Shown here: positions 37,292 to 45,739 of the stretch, one piece after another
Position numbering within the stretch: the first letter of the stretch is position 1
Layout: each line of letters begins with the position of its first letter
Assembly (NCBI RefSeq): GCF_017652985.1
Contig: NZ_JAGGDJ010000019.1
Location: 1-64,000, forward strand
From: Paenibacillus artemisiicola
GTDB lineage: Bacteria; Bacillota; Bacilli; Paenibacillales; Paenibacillaceae
Direction: 5' to 3'
Length of the DNA: 64,000 nucleotides
Made by a program: the position numbers and the translations under genes
The notes under the pieces: generated by a model
Seen by the model: only the letters and a program-made list of their open reading frames with translations
What the model was told of the DNA's origin: nothing
Database searches by the model: none

Positions 37292-39009
37292 GCGAGCGGT
37301 CCCGGCTTCGCGATATATTTGGCGATGCCGTCGGCCGCCCGGTACGCGAGCGCCCCGACGGTCGCCGTCGGATTGAACCCGCTGTTATGCGAGAACGCCG
37401 AGGCGCCGACGACGAAGACGTTCGGGGCGTCCCACATTTGCAGGTAATTGTTGACGACCGACGTCTTGGGATCGCTGCCCATGATGGCGCCGCCCGTATT
37501 ATGCGTGGACTGGTACGGCACGATGTTGTACTGCTTGATGGAGTCGTGAATCTCCGTCTTCGTGCCGCCCATTCCGTCGGCGATTTCCTTCGTTTTGCCG
37601 GCGATGTATTTCACGAGCTCGCGATCCTGGTCTTCGAAATCGAACGTCAGCCGGATCAGCGGCAGGCCGAGCGCGTCCTTGTAGGTCGGGTCGAGATCGA
37701 GGTAATGGTGGCGCCACGGCATGCTGGAGCCCTGCGCCGCCACGGTCAGCACGCGGTTCGCGTAATGAAGCGTTTGCTTCTTGAACTCGGCCCCCCATTT
37801 GGCGGTGCCCATCGGCGCGGGCTGGAATTGGATCGGCCTGGCCCCCGTCTGCGTGAACCGGATGTTCGCGCCGTGCAGAAACTTCAGGTCCGCATGGTCG
37901 AAATTGTCGCCGTTGTAATCGTCTAGGCTGCTGCCGAGCGCGCCCGCGCCCATCGCCAGGTTGAATTCGCGGTCCTCGTACATGACGTTCGTGCTGGCGC
38001 CGTTCACCTGATAGGCGTAGTTGCGGCCGACCGCGCCCGTGTCGGATTGCGGATCGTACGGCCGGCCGAGCTTGGAGTGCAGCAGCAGCCGGACGTTGGA
38101 GAACAAGTAGCTCGCGAGAATGACGACGTCCGCCGGCTGGATATACTCTTCGCCGGTCGGCGTGTTGACGTAGCGGACGCCCGTCGCCTTCGTGCCGTCG
38201 TGCAGCACTTCCGTCACGGTCGAGTGCGTCCGGAGGTCCAGCTTGCCCGTCTTCTGGGAGACGGGCATGACCGTGACGACGGGATCGGACTTCGCGCCGT
38301 ATTCGCAGCCGAAGCGCTCGCAGTAGCCGCAGTATTGGCAGGCGGCCCGCTCGATCCCGTCCGGATTCTTGTACTGCTCGGTCAGGTTGGCCGAGGGGAT
38401 CACGTACGGGTGATAGCCGAGCTTCTTGGCCGATTCCTCGAACAGCTTCATGCCGGGCGTCTTCTTCATCGGGCCGACCGGGAACGCCTTGGACATCTTC
38501 CCGACGTTCGGCTGGGTCGTCGGTTCGCCGCCGATGCCGGCCATCTGCTCGAATTTCACGTAATACGGCTCCAGCTCGTCGTAGGTGATGCCCCAATCGC
38601 GGATCGCCATGCCGGCCGGAATTTTTTTGGCGCCGTAGCGCTCGATCGTCTTGCTGCGGATCTGGAAATCGTACGGCAGGAACCGGTAATACTGGCCGTT
38701 CCAATGCACGCCCGCGCCGCCCAGCCCTTCGCCGAGCAGGAACGAGCCGTAGCTGCGCATCGGCAAAGCCCGCTGCTTGTCCGAGTTGCGGAACGTGACC
38801 GTTTCCTTGGATAGATCCTGCATCAGCTCGTACCGGGACGCGTAGCGCAGCTCGTCGTGCACGTGGAAATAATCCTGCGTGTTCCGGCTCTTGCCCCGCT
38901 CGAGGCCGACCACGGAATGGCCGGCCTTCGTCAGCTCCGCGGCGATGATGCCGCCGACCCAGCCCATGCCGACGATGACGACCGGCACTTTCGGAAGTTT
39001 CGTTGCCAT
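37288..39009 (-). CDS. GMC family oxidoreductase (gluconate 2-dehydrogenase-like catalytic subunit)
   Basis: A 573-residue FAD-dependent GMC oxidoreductase of the gluconate/sorbose dehydrogenase type. The FAD motif VIVGMGWVGGIIAAELTKAG starts near residue 11. A glycine-rich FAD-binding loop (GEGLGGAGVHWNG) is near residue 93, and the C-terminal GMC region has QSTHNTGGAIMGSDPKTS and AFSHNSGFNPTATVGALAYRAAD. Two cysteine clusters (ACQYCGYCERFGCEYG) could bind an iron-sulfur cluster. It has no signal peptide, so it must ride out with the RR-signal subunit 3. Overlaps tatC by 4 bases. The sugar substrate is not known. Confidence 0.92.
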   Translation of the reverse strand: MATKLPKVPVVIVGMGWVGGIIAAELTKAGHSVVGLERGKSRNTQDYFHVHDELRYASRYELMQDLSKETVTFRNSDKQRALPMRSYGSFLLGEGLGGAGVHWNGQYYRFLPYDFQIRSKTIERYGAKKIPAGMAIRDWGITYDELEPYYVKFEQMAGIGGEPTTQPNVGKMSKAFPVGPMKKTPGMKLFEESAKKLGYHPYVIPSANLTEQYKNPDGIERAACQYCGYCERFGCEYGAKSDPVVTVMPVSQKTGKLDLRTHSTVTEVLHDGTKATGVRYVNTPTGEEYIQPADVVILASYLFSNVRLLLHSKLGRPYDPQSDTGAVGRNYAYQVNGASTNVMYEDREFNLAMGAGALGSSLDDYNGDNFDHADLKFLHGANIRFTQTGARPIQFQPAPMGTAKWGAEFKKQTLHYANRVLTVAAQGSSMPWRHHYLDLDPTYKDALGLPLIRLTFDFEDQDRELVKYIAGKTKEIADGMGGTKTEIHDSIKQYNIVPYQSTHNTGGAIMGSDPKTSVVNNYLQMWDAPNVFVVGASAFSHNSGFNPTATVGALAYRAADGIAKYIAKPGPLA

Positions 39010-39025
39010 AGTCTGCTTCCTCCTC

Positions 39026-39817
39026 CTAACCCATTTCCAAATGGTCGCTCAGGCTTAACGGCTCCATTTTGACGAACTCGTCCTTCTCGATGTCGTTGAT
39101 GTAGCTCATCTGATTGCCCGGGAAGCTGCGCATGCGCCAGCCCCCCATGTTTTTGTTGCCGCCGTATAGCGGATCCGCGTAGACGCCTTCGATCGTCAGG
39201 TTCAGGAAGTAATTGAAGAACGTCGATGCCGGCACGCCTTTCAAATGCACCGCGTCCGACTCGAAATCCCCGAGCACCTTGTCCTGCTCCTCCGGCGCCA
39301 AATCCGGGAATCCCTTCTGATACTTGTCGTTGCTGTACAAGCTGAGCGCGTCCAGGCCGAGCGCGATCAGCTCCCGCCGCTTGAAGGAGAGCTGGTAGCC
39401 CTGCGTCGCCTCCGACTTGTAGAACGGCGGGCTCATGTACTCGCGTCCGTTCAATCCGTAGGAGCTGGCCATCTGATGGTCGATGAAAAAAGCGACGCCG
39501 AGCTCCTTCGCTCCGGGACCCGACTCATCCTTCGGATAGATGCGTTCCGCGGCCGCCTCCGCCGTGAGGAATTGGTCTTGATTGAAGTACATCAGCGCTT
39601 GGTTGTAGTCCCGGTCCGCCGTCTGCGCCGGTTTATTGGGATCGGTCTGCCCCGCCGGCGGCGTCTCCCCGGTCTTCGTCTGCTTCGCGTTCGCGCCGAT
39701 CAGGCCGCCGATGACGCCGCCGACCACGACGCCGCCGATCGCGGTGCCCGAATATTTGAGAAACTGCCTGCGCGACTCGTCGCGGGGCTGCCCGGGCGGA
39801 TCTTGTTTGTTCGCCAT
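39026..39817 (-). CDS. Gluconate 2-dehydrogenase subunit 3 family protein with Tat signal
   Basis: A 263-residue small subunit of the gluconate-2-dehydrogenase type. It carries a twin-arginine signal, S-R-R-Q-F-L-K at residues 15-21, followed by a hydrophobic helix (about 24-42). The rest contains the subunit-3 pattern EAAAERIYPKDESGPGA and VAFFIDHQMAS. It is the first gene of a leftward operon: subunit 3, GMC oxidoreductase, tatC, tatA, CuA lipoprotein. GMC partners of this type have no signal of their own and are carried across by the small subunit. Confidence 0.92.
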   Translation of the reverse strand: MANKQDPPGQPRDESRRQFLKYSGTAIGGVVVGGVIGGLIGANAKQTKTGETPPAGQTDPNKPAQTADRDYNQALMYFNQDQFLTAEAAAERIYPKDESGPGAKELGVAFFIDHQMASSYGLNGREYMSPPFYKSEATQGYQLSFKRRELIALGLDALSLYSNDKYQKGFPDLAPEEQDKVLGDFESDAVHLKGVPASTFFNYFLNLTIEGVYADPLYGGNKNMGGWRMRSFPGNQMSYINDIEKDEFVKMEPLSLSDHLEMG

Positions 39818-40027
39818 GCCATTCGCCTCTCTTCCGAAAGTTGGAGGAATTCCTTGGGGTTAGTGTTTTCCAGCGGACGCAGCATTATCCACGCATAATC
39901 GGGAAACTTCCGGCGGCAGGCCGCGGACGGGCGGACGGAAATAATCGGACTGAACGGGGAGGCGGCCGAATAGGTAACGAACAGCGGTTTTATTTCACTG
40001 CTCCTAAAGGGAAGGGGTGAGCCGGCA

Positions 40028-43000
40028 GTGGCTTGTGCGAATTTGGGCGTGGCCAACGATTTCAACGTCTTCGTGCTCGGCAACCATACGCAATCGTTCG
40101 TCGACGCCGGCGGACGGGTCGCCGTAGGCGGGAAAGCGACGTACCGCGGCTACGGCATCGGCAGCGCGCTGAACGTATCCGCGACGCGGGCCGACTTGAT
40201 CGTCGGAGGCAGCATGGACATCATCGGCGGCACGAACTTCAGCGGGAACAGCGTCATCGCGCCGGGCGGAACGATCGTCAATTATACGATGACGAACAAT
40301 AACGGCGTGCTGCCGCAGCCGCAGACCGGCACGCCGGTCGATTTCGCCGCGGCGGGCCAGTACTTGACGTGCGCGTCCGCTTCCTGGGGCGCGCTCGCGC
40401 CGACGGGAACCGTGTCGGTCGCGTTCGGGACGATCACGCTGACGGGCACCGGTCCGACGCTCAACATTTTCAGCCTGAACGGCGCGAACGTGGCCGGCTC
40501 CGGCGTCTCGCTCGCGACGGCGAACGGCATCAACATCGTGACGCCGCCGGGTTCGACGGTGCTCGTCAATATCGCGGGCAACGGCGTCGGCTTCGGCAGC
40601 TACGCCATGTTCATCAACGGCGGCCAATCCTCGCCGAGCAACGGCGCCGTCATCCTCTGGAATTTCTACCAAGCGACGTCCGCCTTCAACCTGAACCTGT
40701 CCATCAAAGGCTCGGTGCTGGCGCCGCTCGCCGTCTGGAGCGCGGTCGGCTTCGGCAATATCGACGGCACGATGGCGGCGCAGTCGTTCGTCAATACGAC
40801 CGGATCGCTGGAAGCCCATACAATCCCGTTCGTCGGCTGCCTGCCGGAGGTCGCGTGCACGCCGACGCTGACGATCCGCAAGACGGTCAACGGCGGCGCT
40901 TCGTTCGCGGGAACGGCCGGAACGCCGCTGACTTATGTGATTCAAGTCATCAACACGGGCGGCGGCGTGCTGACCAACGTGCAGATCAGCGATCCGCTGC
41001 TCGGCTTCAGCCAGACCGTCCCTTCGCTCGCTTCCGGGCAGGAAGTCGACTTTACGATCCAATCGCAGGTGCAGCCGGGCACGCCCGGCAGCAGCTACGT
41101 CAACACGGCGTTCGTGCAGAGCAATCAGACGCCGCAGCAGTCCGGCTCGGTCACCATTACGATCCAGGGCTTCCTGGACGTCAGCCTGATCAAGACGGCC
41201 GACCGGACGAGCGCCGCGCCGGGCGATACCGTCCAATACACGTTCACCGTCGTCAACCCGGGCGGCGCGGCGCTCCAAAACGCGACGCTGACCGACGCGG
41301 CGCTCGGGCTCTCGTTGTCCTTCCCATCCTTCGTAAGCGGCACGATCGCGACGGTCCCGTACACGATTCCCGCCAATGCCGTCATCGGCAGCACCTTCGT
41401 GAACACCGGCGTCCTGAACGCGTCGAATCTGGCGTCGCCGGTATCCGCGCAGGCATCCGTGCTCATCACGGAAACGCCCTCCGTCCTGCTCACCAAGACG
41501 GCCGATCGCGCGACGGCGCTGCCGGGGGATACGATTCAATACACCGTTACCGTGTCGAACGATTCCCAGGTCACGCCCGTCTTCAATCTGCGCGTCACGG
41601 ATCCGCTGCTGTCGCTCGACCAGATCATTCCGCAGCTCAACGCGCAGGCTTCGTCCGTCTTCAACGGCATGTATGCCGTGCCGCCGGGAACCCCCGCCGG
41701 AACGGTCATCACGAACACCTCCGTGCTGCAGTCGTCGCTCGGCACCCAATCGGCGACCGTGCAGGTGACCGTCGCCCCGCTGGCGGCGATTTCCATCGCG
41801 AAGACGCCCCGAAGACCGGCCGTGGCGCCCGGGGATACCGTCATCTACGACATCGTCGTGACCAATACCGGCAACGTCCCGTTGACGAACGTCCTCGTGT
41901 CCGACCCCGCGCTCTCCTTCTCCACGGCGATCGCGTCGCTCGGGATCGGCGCTCAGAGCGCGTCCGAAGCGTTCTTCACCGTGCCGCCGGGGACGGCGGC
42001 CGGCACGAAATTCTTCAACACGGCGTTCGTTCTCTCGGATCAGACCGCCCCCGAGGAAGCGGGCAGCGAAATCATCGTCGCCCCGGTTTACTCGATCTCG
42101 ATCCAGAAAGCGGCGTCGCCGACCACGGCCGCTCCCGGAGCGACGGTCAACTATACGATCACCGTGACCAACACGTCCAACGCGGCCATCACCGGCGTTG
42201 CGGTATCGGACCCGACGATCGGCCTGCAGCAGACGATCGGCTCGATGCCCGCCAATTCCTTGGTCGTGTTCGAGATTCCGTTTACCGTGCCCGCAGGTGC
42301 GGCAGCCGGCACGGTGCTCAACAACATCGTAAGCGCCGTCTCCGATCAAACGCCGGTCCGCACGGCGGCGGCGCAAGTGACGGTCGCGGCGGCGCCGGCG
42401 ATGACGCTGGCGAAGACCGTGTCGCAAGCCGTCGCGAATCCGGGCGATACCGTCGATTTCACCCTCGTGCTTACCAATACGGGCAACATCGCGCTGACGA
42501 ACGCGGTGCTGGTCGACTCCTTCCTCGGCATCAATCAGTTCATTCCGTCGCTCGCCGTCGGGCAGTCGTTCCAGCTGACGGCGCCGTATACCGTGCCGGC
42601 TTCGTCGGCGCCCGGCACGATCATCACCAATTCGGCCGCGGCGGCCTCGAACCAGACGCCGGCGCCGATCTTCGCGACGGCGTCGGTGACGGTGGTCGGG
42701 TCGCCTTCCATCGCGCTGACGAAGACGGCAAGCACCGCCGGCGCCGTGCCCGGCCAAACCGTTACGTTCACCGTCAGCCTGACGAACGCCTCGGCCATCG
42801 CGCTGACCAACGTGACGATCGAGGACGATTTTTTCGGGGTCGTCGACCAGTTCCCGACGCTGCTCCCGCTCGAGACGAAGGTCTTCACGCTGGATTACGC
42901 CATTCCGGCCGGGACGCCGGCGGACACCGTCTTCACGAACGTCGCGGTCGCGCGCTCCGACCAGACGCCGGAGGTCTCCGCGTCCGCGGCGGTAACCGTG

Positions 43001-45541
43001 CTGCCGGTTCCGGCGATCGCCCTGACCAAAACCGCCAACGTATCGATGGCCGCGCCGGGCGAGATGGTCATCTATACGATCGTCGTCACGAATACCGGCA
43101 ACGCGCCGCTGCACGACGTGATCGTGACGGACGACAATCCTCCGCTCGATTCGCTCATTCCTGTGCTGAATCAAGGCGTCAGCGCCACGTTCGTCGTGCC
43201 GTATATCGTGCCGGGCACCGCGGATCCGGGCTCCGTAATCGTCGACACCGCCACGGCGGTCTCTGCGGAGACGTCTCCCGTCATCGCGAATGCCGGCGTG
43301 CTCGTGGCGCCGCTGCCCAGCACGTCCGCCAGCATACGGAAGCTGGTCGAACCCCCGGCCGCACTGCCGGGCGAAGCCGTCACGTACACGATCATCGTGA
43401 CCAACAATACCGTCGTCACGCTCTTTAACATTCACGTCGTCGATCCTATCTTGGGCGTCGACCAGACGATCGCTTCGCTGGATGCGGGCGAAAGCATTGC
43501 GCTGCTCGTCCCCTTCGTCATTCCGGCCGATGCGCCGGCGGGAATCGGCTTCACGAACACCGCCACCGCGACGGTCGCCGGTCTGAGCATCAGCGCTTCC
43601 GCAACGGTCGCGATTCTCGCGGAGCCGGTCCTCGCGCTCGCGAAGACGCCGGATACGGCATCGGCGCTGCCGGGAGAAGCCGTCAATTACACCTTGATAG
43701 TCACGAACGCGGGCAACGTGCCGCTCACGAACGTCGGTCTATCCGATCCGCAGCTCGGCTTCGCGACGGTGATTCCGGCTCTGGCAGCCGGCGAAAGCCA
43801 AAGCTTCGTCGTACCCTTCGTCATGCCGGCCGATCCGCCCGGCACGATCATCGCGAACACGGCGAGCGCCGTCTCCGGCGAGACGCCCGTTCCCGTTCAA
43901 GCGACGGCCTACGTGAGCGTGGGGGCAGCGGCCACGATCGCGATCGCCAAGACGGCCGATCCGGCGCAAGGCGCGCCCGGCGACGTGATCGCGTTCACGA
44001 TTACGATTACCAATACGTCCGCGGTGACATTGACGAACGTCATCGTGACGGACCCGCTGTTCGGCTGGTTCGAGAACGTGCCCTCGCTTCCTCCCGGCAC
44101 GTCCAAAACCGTCGTCGTGCGTTATGCGATTCCCCCGCTGGCGCCGGCGGGCTCGACCATCGTAAACGAAGCCACCGTCTTCTCCGACCAGACGCTCCCC
44201 GCGTCCGCCGAGGCGAGCGTGCTCGTCTTGGCCGCTCCGTCGCTCCTGCTGCGCAAATTTCAGGATAACGTCGTCGTTAACCCGGGGGGCATGCTCATCT
44301 ATACGCTGGAGCTGACAAATGACGGAAACTCGCCGCTCACCGGCATCCGGCTCATCGATCCGCTCGTCCGTCTCGACGAAACGATCTCGCTCCTGCAGCC
44401 GCAAGCGAGGCTCCAACTCACCGCCGTGTTCAACGTGCCGGCCGACGCGCCCGCCGGCTCGCGGATCGTCAACGTCGCGACCGCTTCCTCGGACCAGACC
44501 GCCCCGAGGGAGGCGGTCACGCTCATCGAAGTCGTCGGTACATACGCGCTCCAAGTCGCGAAGACGTACTTGACGCCCGCCGCGCTGCCGGGAACGCCGG
44601 CCGCCTTCCGGACGGAGATCACGAATGCGTCGAACGATGCCTTGACGAATCTATTCATCGAAGACCCGCTCGTCGGCTTGACCGGGAATGTCGCGTCGCT
44701 GGCGCCGGGCGGGACGATCGCCCTCGAGTCGGCCTATACGGTGCCGGAGGACGCGCCGGTCGATTCGCGGATCGTCAACCGGATCTTCGTCTCGTCCGCC
44801 GAGACGGTCGTCGTGTCGGCGGAAAGCGAGGTGACGGTGCTTCCGGGGCCAAGACTCCGGCTCGCGAAGCTGTTCCCGTCGATCGGCCTGCCGGGGCAGC
44901 GCGTACCCGTCACCTTATCGGTCGTCAACACGGGCAATCTCGCGCTGCATCGGGTCGTGTTGACCGATCCGATTCTCCGCCTGCACGTGGTCACGGCGGT
45001 CATGCAGCCGGACACCGTCGTGACGCTGAACGAATTTTTCGTCATCCCGGACGATGCCGTTCCGGGCTCCGCCATCGTCAACAGGGCCGAAGCAACGTCC
45101 GATGAAACGGAACCCGCGACGGCGTCGAAAGAGCTGACGGTCGTCGGCCTGCTCGTCGAGAAGAGCGCCGAGGCGGCGGCTGCCGAATTGAAGGGAACCG
45201 TCGGGTTCGTCGTCAACGTCGTCAATCCGACGCGTTTGCCCGCCCATGACGTCCGGGTGACGGATCCGCTTGCCCCCGGCACGTCGCTCGTCGCCGGCAG
45301 CGTAACGGCGGACGGCAAGCCGGTCCCGGCCGCGAGCCTGAACGAAGGCGTCCCGCTCGGCACGCTGGCCCCGGGCGCGAGCGCGACGGTGACGTTCCGG
45401 GTCCGGATCGAGAAGGAGCAGCCGAACGACGCGCTCGTGAACCGCGCGTTCGCCGCCTTCACGTTCGTGACGGACATGGAGCTCCGCGGCACGTCGGCAT
45501 CCGATCCGGTCAGCGTGGAGATCTACGATAACGAGGAATGA
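40028..45541 (+). CDS. Giant repeat protein: choice-of-anchor-A-like domain plus 14 DUF11-like repeats
   Basis: A 1837-residue protein. Residues 8-275 resemble the choice-of-anchor-A domain (FNVFVLGNHTQSFVDAGGRV, then VAVGGKATYRGYG). From about 279 come 14 tandem repeats of about 102 residues, each with a core like APGDTVxYTxxVTNTGNxxLTNV, a DPxLG strand and a VPAGxxAGTxxxNTA strand, resembling the DUF11/conserved-repeat family. A diverged repeat (about 1710-1837) ends the protein. The start is GTG (40028) after AAGGGGTGA. There is no signal peptide, membrane segment or LPXTG motif. Cysteines are few and confined to the N-terminal part (residues 3, about 117, and two at 273-280). Function is unknown; a spore-surface or secreted adhesive role is only conjecture. 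Confidence 0.88.
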   Translation: MACANLGVANDFNVFVLGNHTQSFVDAGGRVAVGGKATYRGYGIGSALNVSATRADLIVGGSMDIIGGTNFSGNSVIAPGGTIVNYTMTNNNGVLPQPQTGTPVDFAAAGQYLTCASASWGALAPTGTVSVAFGTITLTGTGPTLNIFSLNGANVAGSGVSLATANGINIVTPPGSTVLVNIAGNGVGFGSYAMFINGGQSSPSNGAVILWNFYQATSAFNLNLSIKGSVLAPLAVWSAVGFGNIDGTMAAQSFVNTTGSLEAHTIPFVGCLPEVACTPTLTIRKTVNGGASFAGTAGTPLTYVIQVINTGGGVLTNVQISDPLLGFSQTVPSLASGQEVDFTIQSQVQPGTPGSSYVNTAFVQSNQTPQQSGSVTITIQGFLDVSLIKTADRTSAAPGDTVQYTFTVVNPGGAALQNATLTDAALGLSLSFPSFVSGTIATVPYTIPANAVIGSTFVNTGVLNASNLASPVSAQASVLITETPSVLLTKTADRATALPGDTIQYTVTVSNDSQVTPVFNLRVTDPLLSLDQIIPQLNAQASSVFNGMYAVPPGTPAGTVITNTSVLQSSLGTQSATVQVTVAPLAAISIAKTPRRPAVAPGDTVIYDIVVTNTGNVPLTNVLVSDPALSFSTAIASLGIGAQSASEAFFTVPPGTAAGTKFFNTAFVLSDQTAPEEAGSEIIVAPVYSISIQKAASPTTAAPGATVNYTITVTNTSNAAITGVAVSDPTIGLQQTIGSMPANSLVVFEIPFTVPAGAAAGTVLNNIVSAVSDQTPVRTAAAQVTVAAAPAMTLAKTVSQAVANPGDTVDFTLVLTNTGNIALTNAVLVDSFLGINQFIPSLAVGQSFQLTAPYTVPASSAPGTIITNSAAAASNQTPAPIFATASVTVVGSPSIALTKTASTAGAVPGQTVTFTVSLTNASAIALTNVTIEDDFFGVVDQFPTLLPLETKVFTLDYAIPAGTPADTVFTNVAVARSDQTPEVSASAAVTVLPVPAIALTKTANVSMAAPGEMVIYTIVVTNTGNAPLHDVIVTDDNPPLDSLIPVLNQGVSATFVVPYIVPGTADPGSVIVDTATAVSAETSPVIANAGVLVAPLPSTSASIRKLVEPPAALPGEAVTYTIIVTNNTVVTLFNIHVVDPILGVDQTIASLDAGESIALLVPFVIPADAPAGIGFTNTATATVAGLSISASATVAILAEPVLALAKTPDTASALPGEAVNYTLIVTNAGNVPLTNVGLSDPQLGFATVIPALAAGESQSFVVPFVMPADPPGTIIANTASAVSGETPVPVQATAYVSVGAAATIAIAKTADPAQGAPGDVIAFTITITNTSAVTLTNVIVTDPLFGWFENVPSLPPGTSKTVVVRYAIPPLAPAGSTIVNEATVFSDQTLPASAEASVLVLAAPSLLLRKFQDNVVVNPGGMLIYTLELTNDGNSPLTGIRLIDPLVRLDETISLLQPQARLQLTAVFNVPADAPAGSRIVNVATASSDQTAPREAVTLIEVVGTYALQVAKTYLTPAALPGTPAAFRTEITNASNDALTNLFIEDPLVGLTGNVASLAPGGTIALESAYTVPEDAPVDSRIVNRIFVSSAETVVVSAESEVTVLPGPRLRLAKLFPSIGLPGQRVPVTLSVVNTGNLALHRVVLTDPILRLHVVTAVMQPDTVVTLNEFFVIPDDAVPGSAIVNRAEATSDETEPATASKELTVVGLLVEKSAEAAAAELKGTVGFVVNVVNPTRLPAHDVRVTDPLAPGTSLVAGSVTADGKPVPAASLNEGVPLGTLAPGASATVTFRVRIEKEQPNDALVNRAFAAFTFVTDMELRGTSASDPVSVEIYDNEE

Positions 45542-45739
45542 TCGCGCGGCTCGGAGGAACGAAGCCGCATGATAAGCATGCGGGCGCACCGCAGGTGCTG
45601 ATATCGAGGCGCTTGCGATGCGCTTCTTTCATGGGCGGCCTCGCGCCGGATTGCGTCGACGGACGGCGCCAATCTCCGCCGATCCCGGCGCACGGTCTAC
45701 CGGCGTTCCGGATGTGAAGGCGCCGGCAGCGGGCCCTTG

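Noticed and set aside
40004..43435. Long minus-strand frame antisense to the repeat protein
   Set aside because: It is a consequence of the repetitive, GC-rich sense frame; its composition is extreme in Arg and Asp and it has no known motif.
45542..45739. Terminator between the repeat protein and comEC
   Set aside because: No convincing stem followed by T on either strand.
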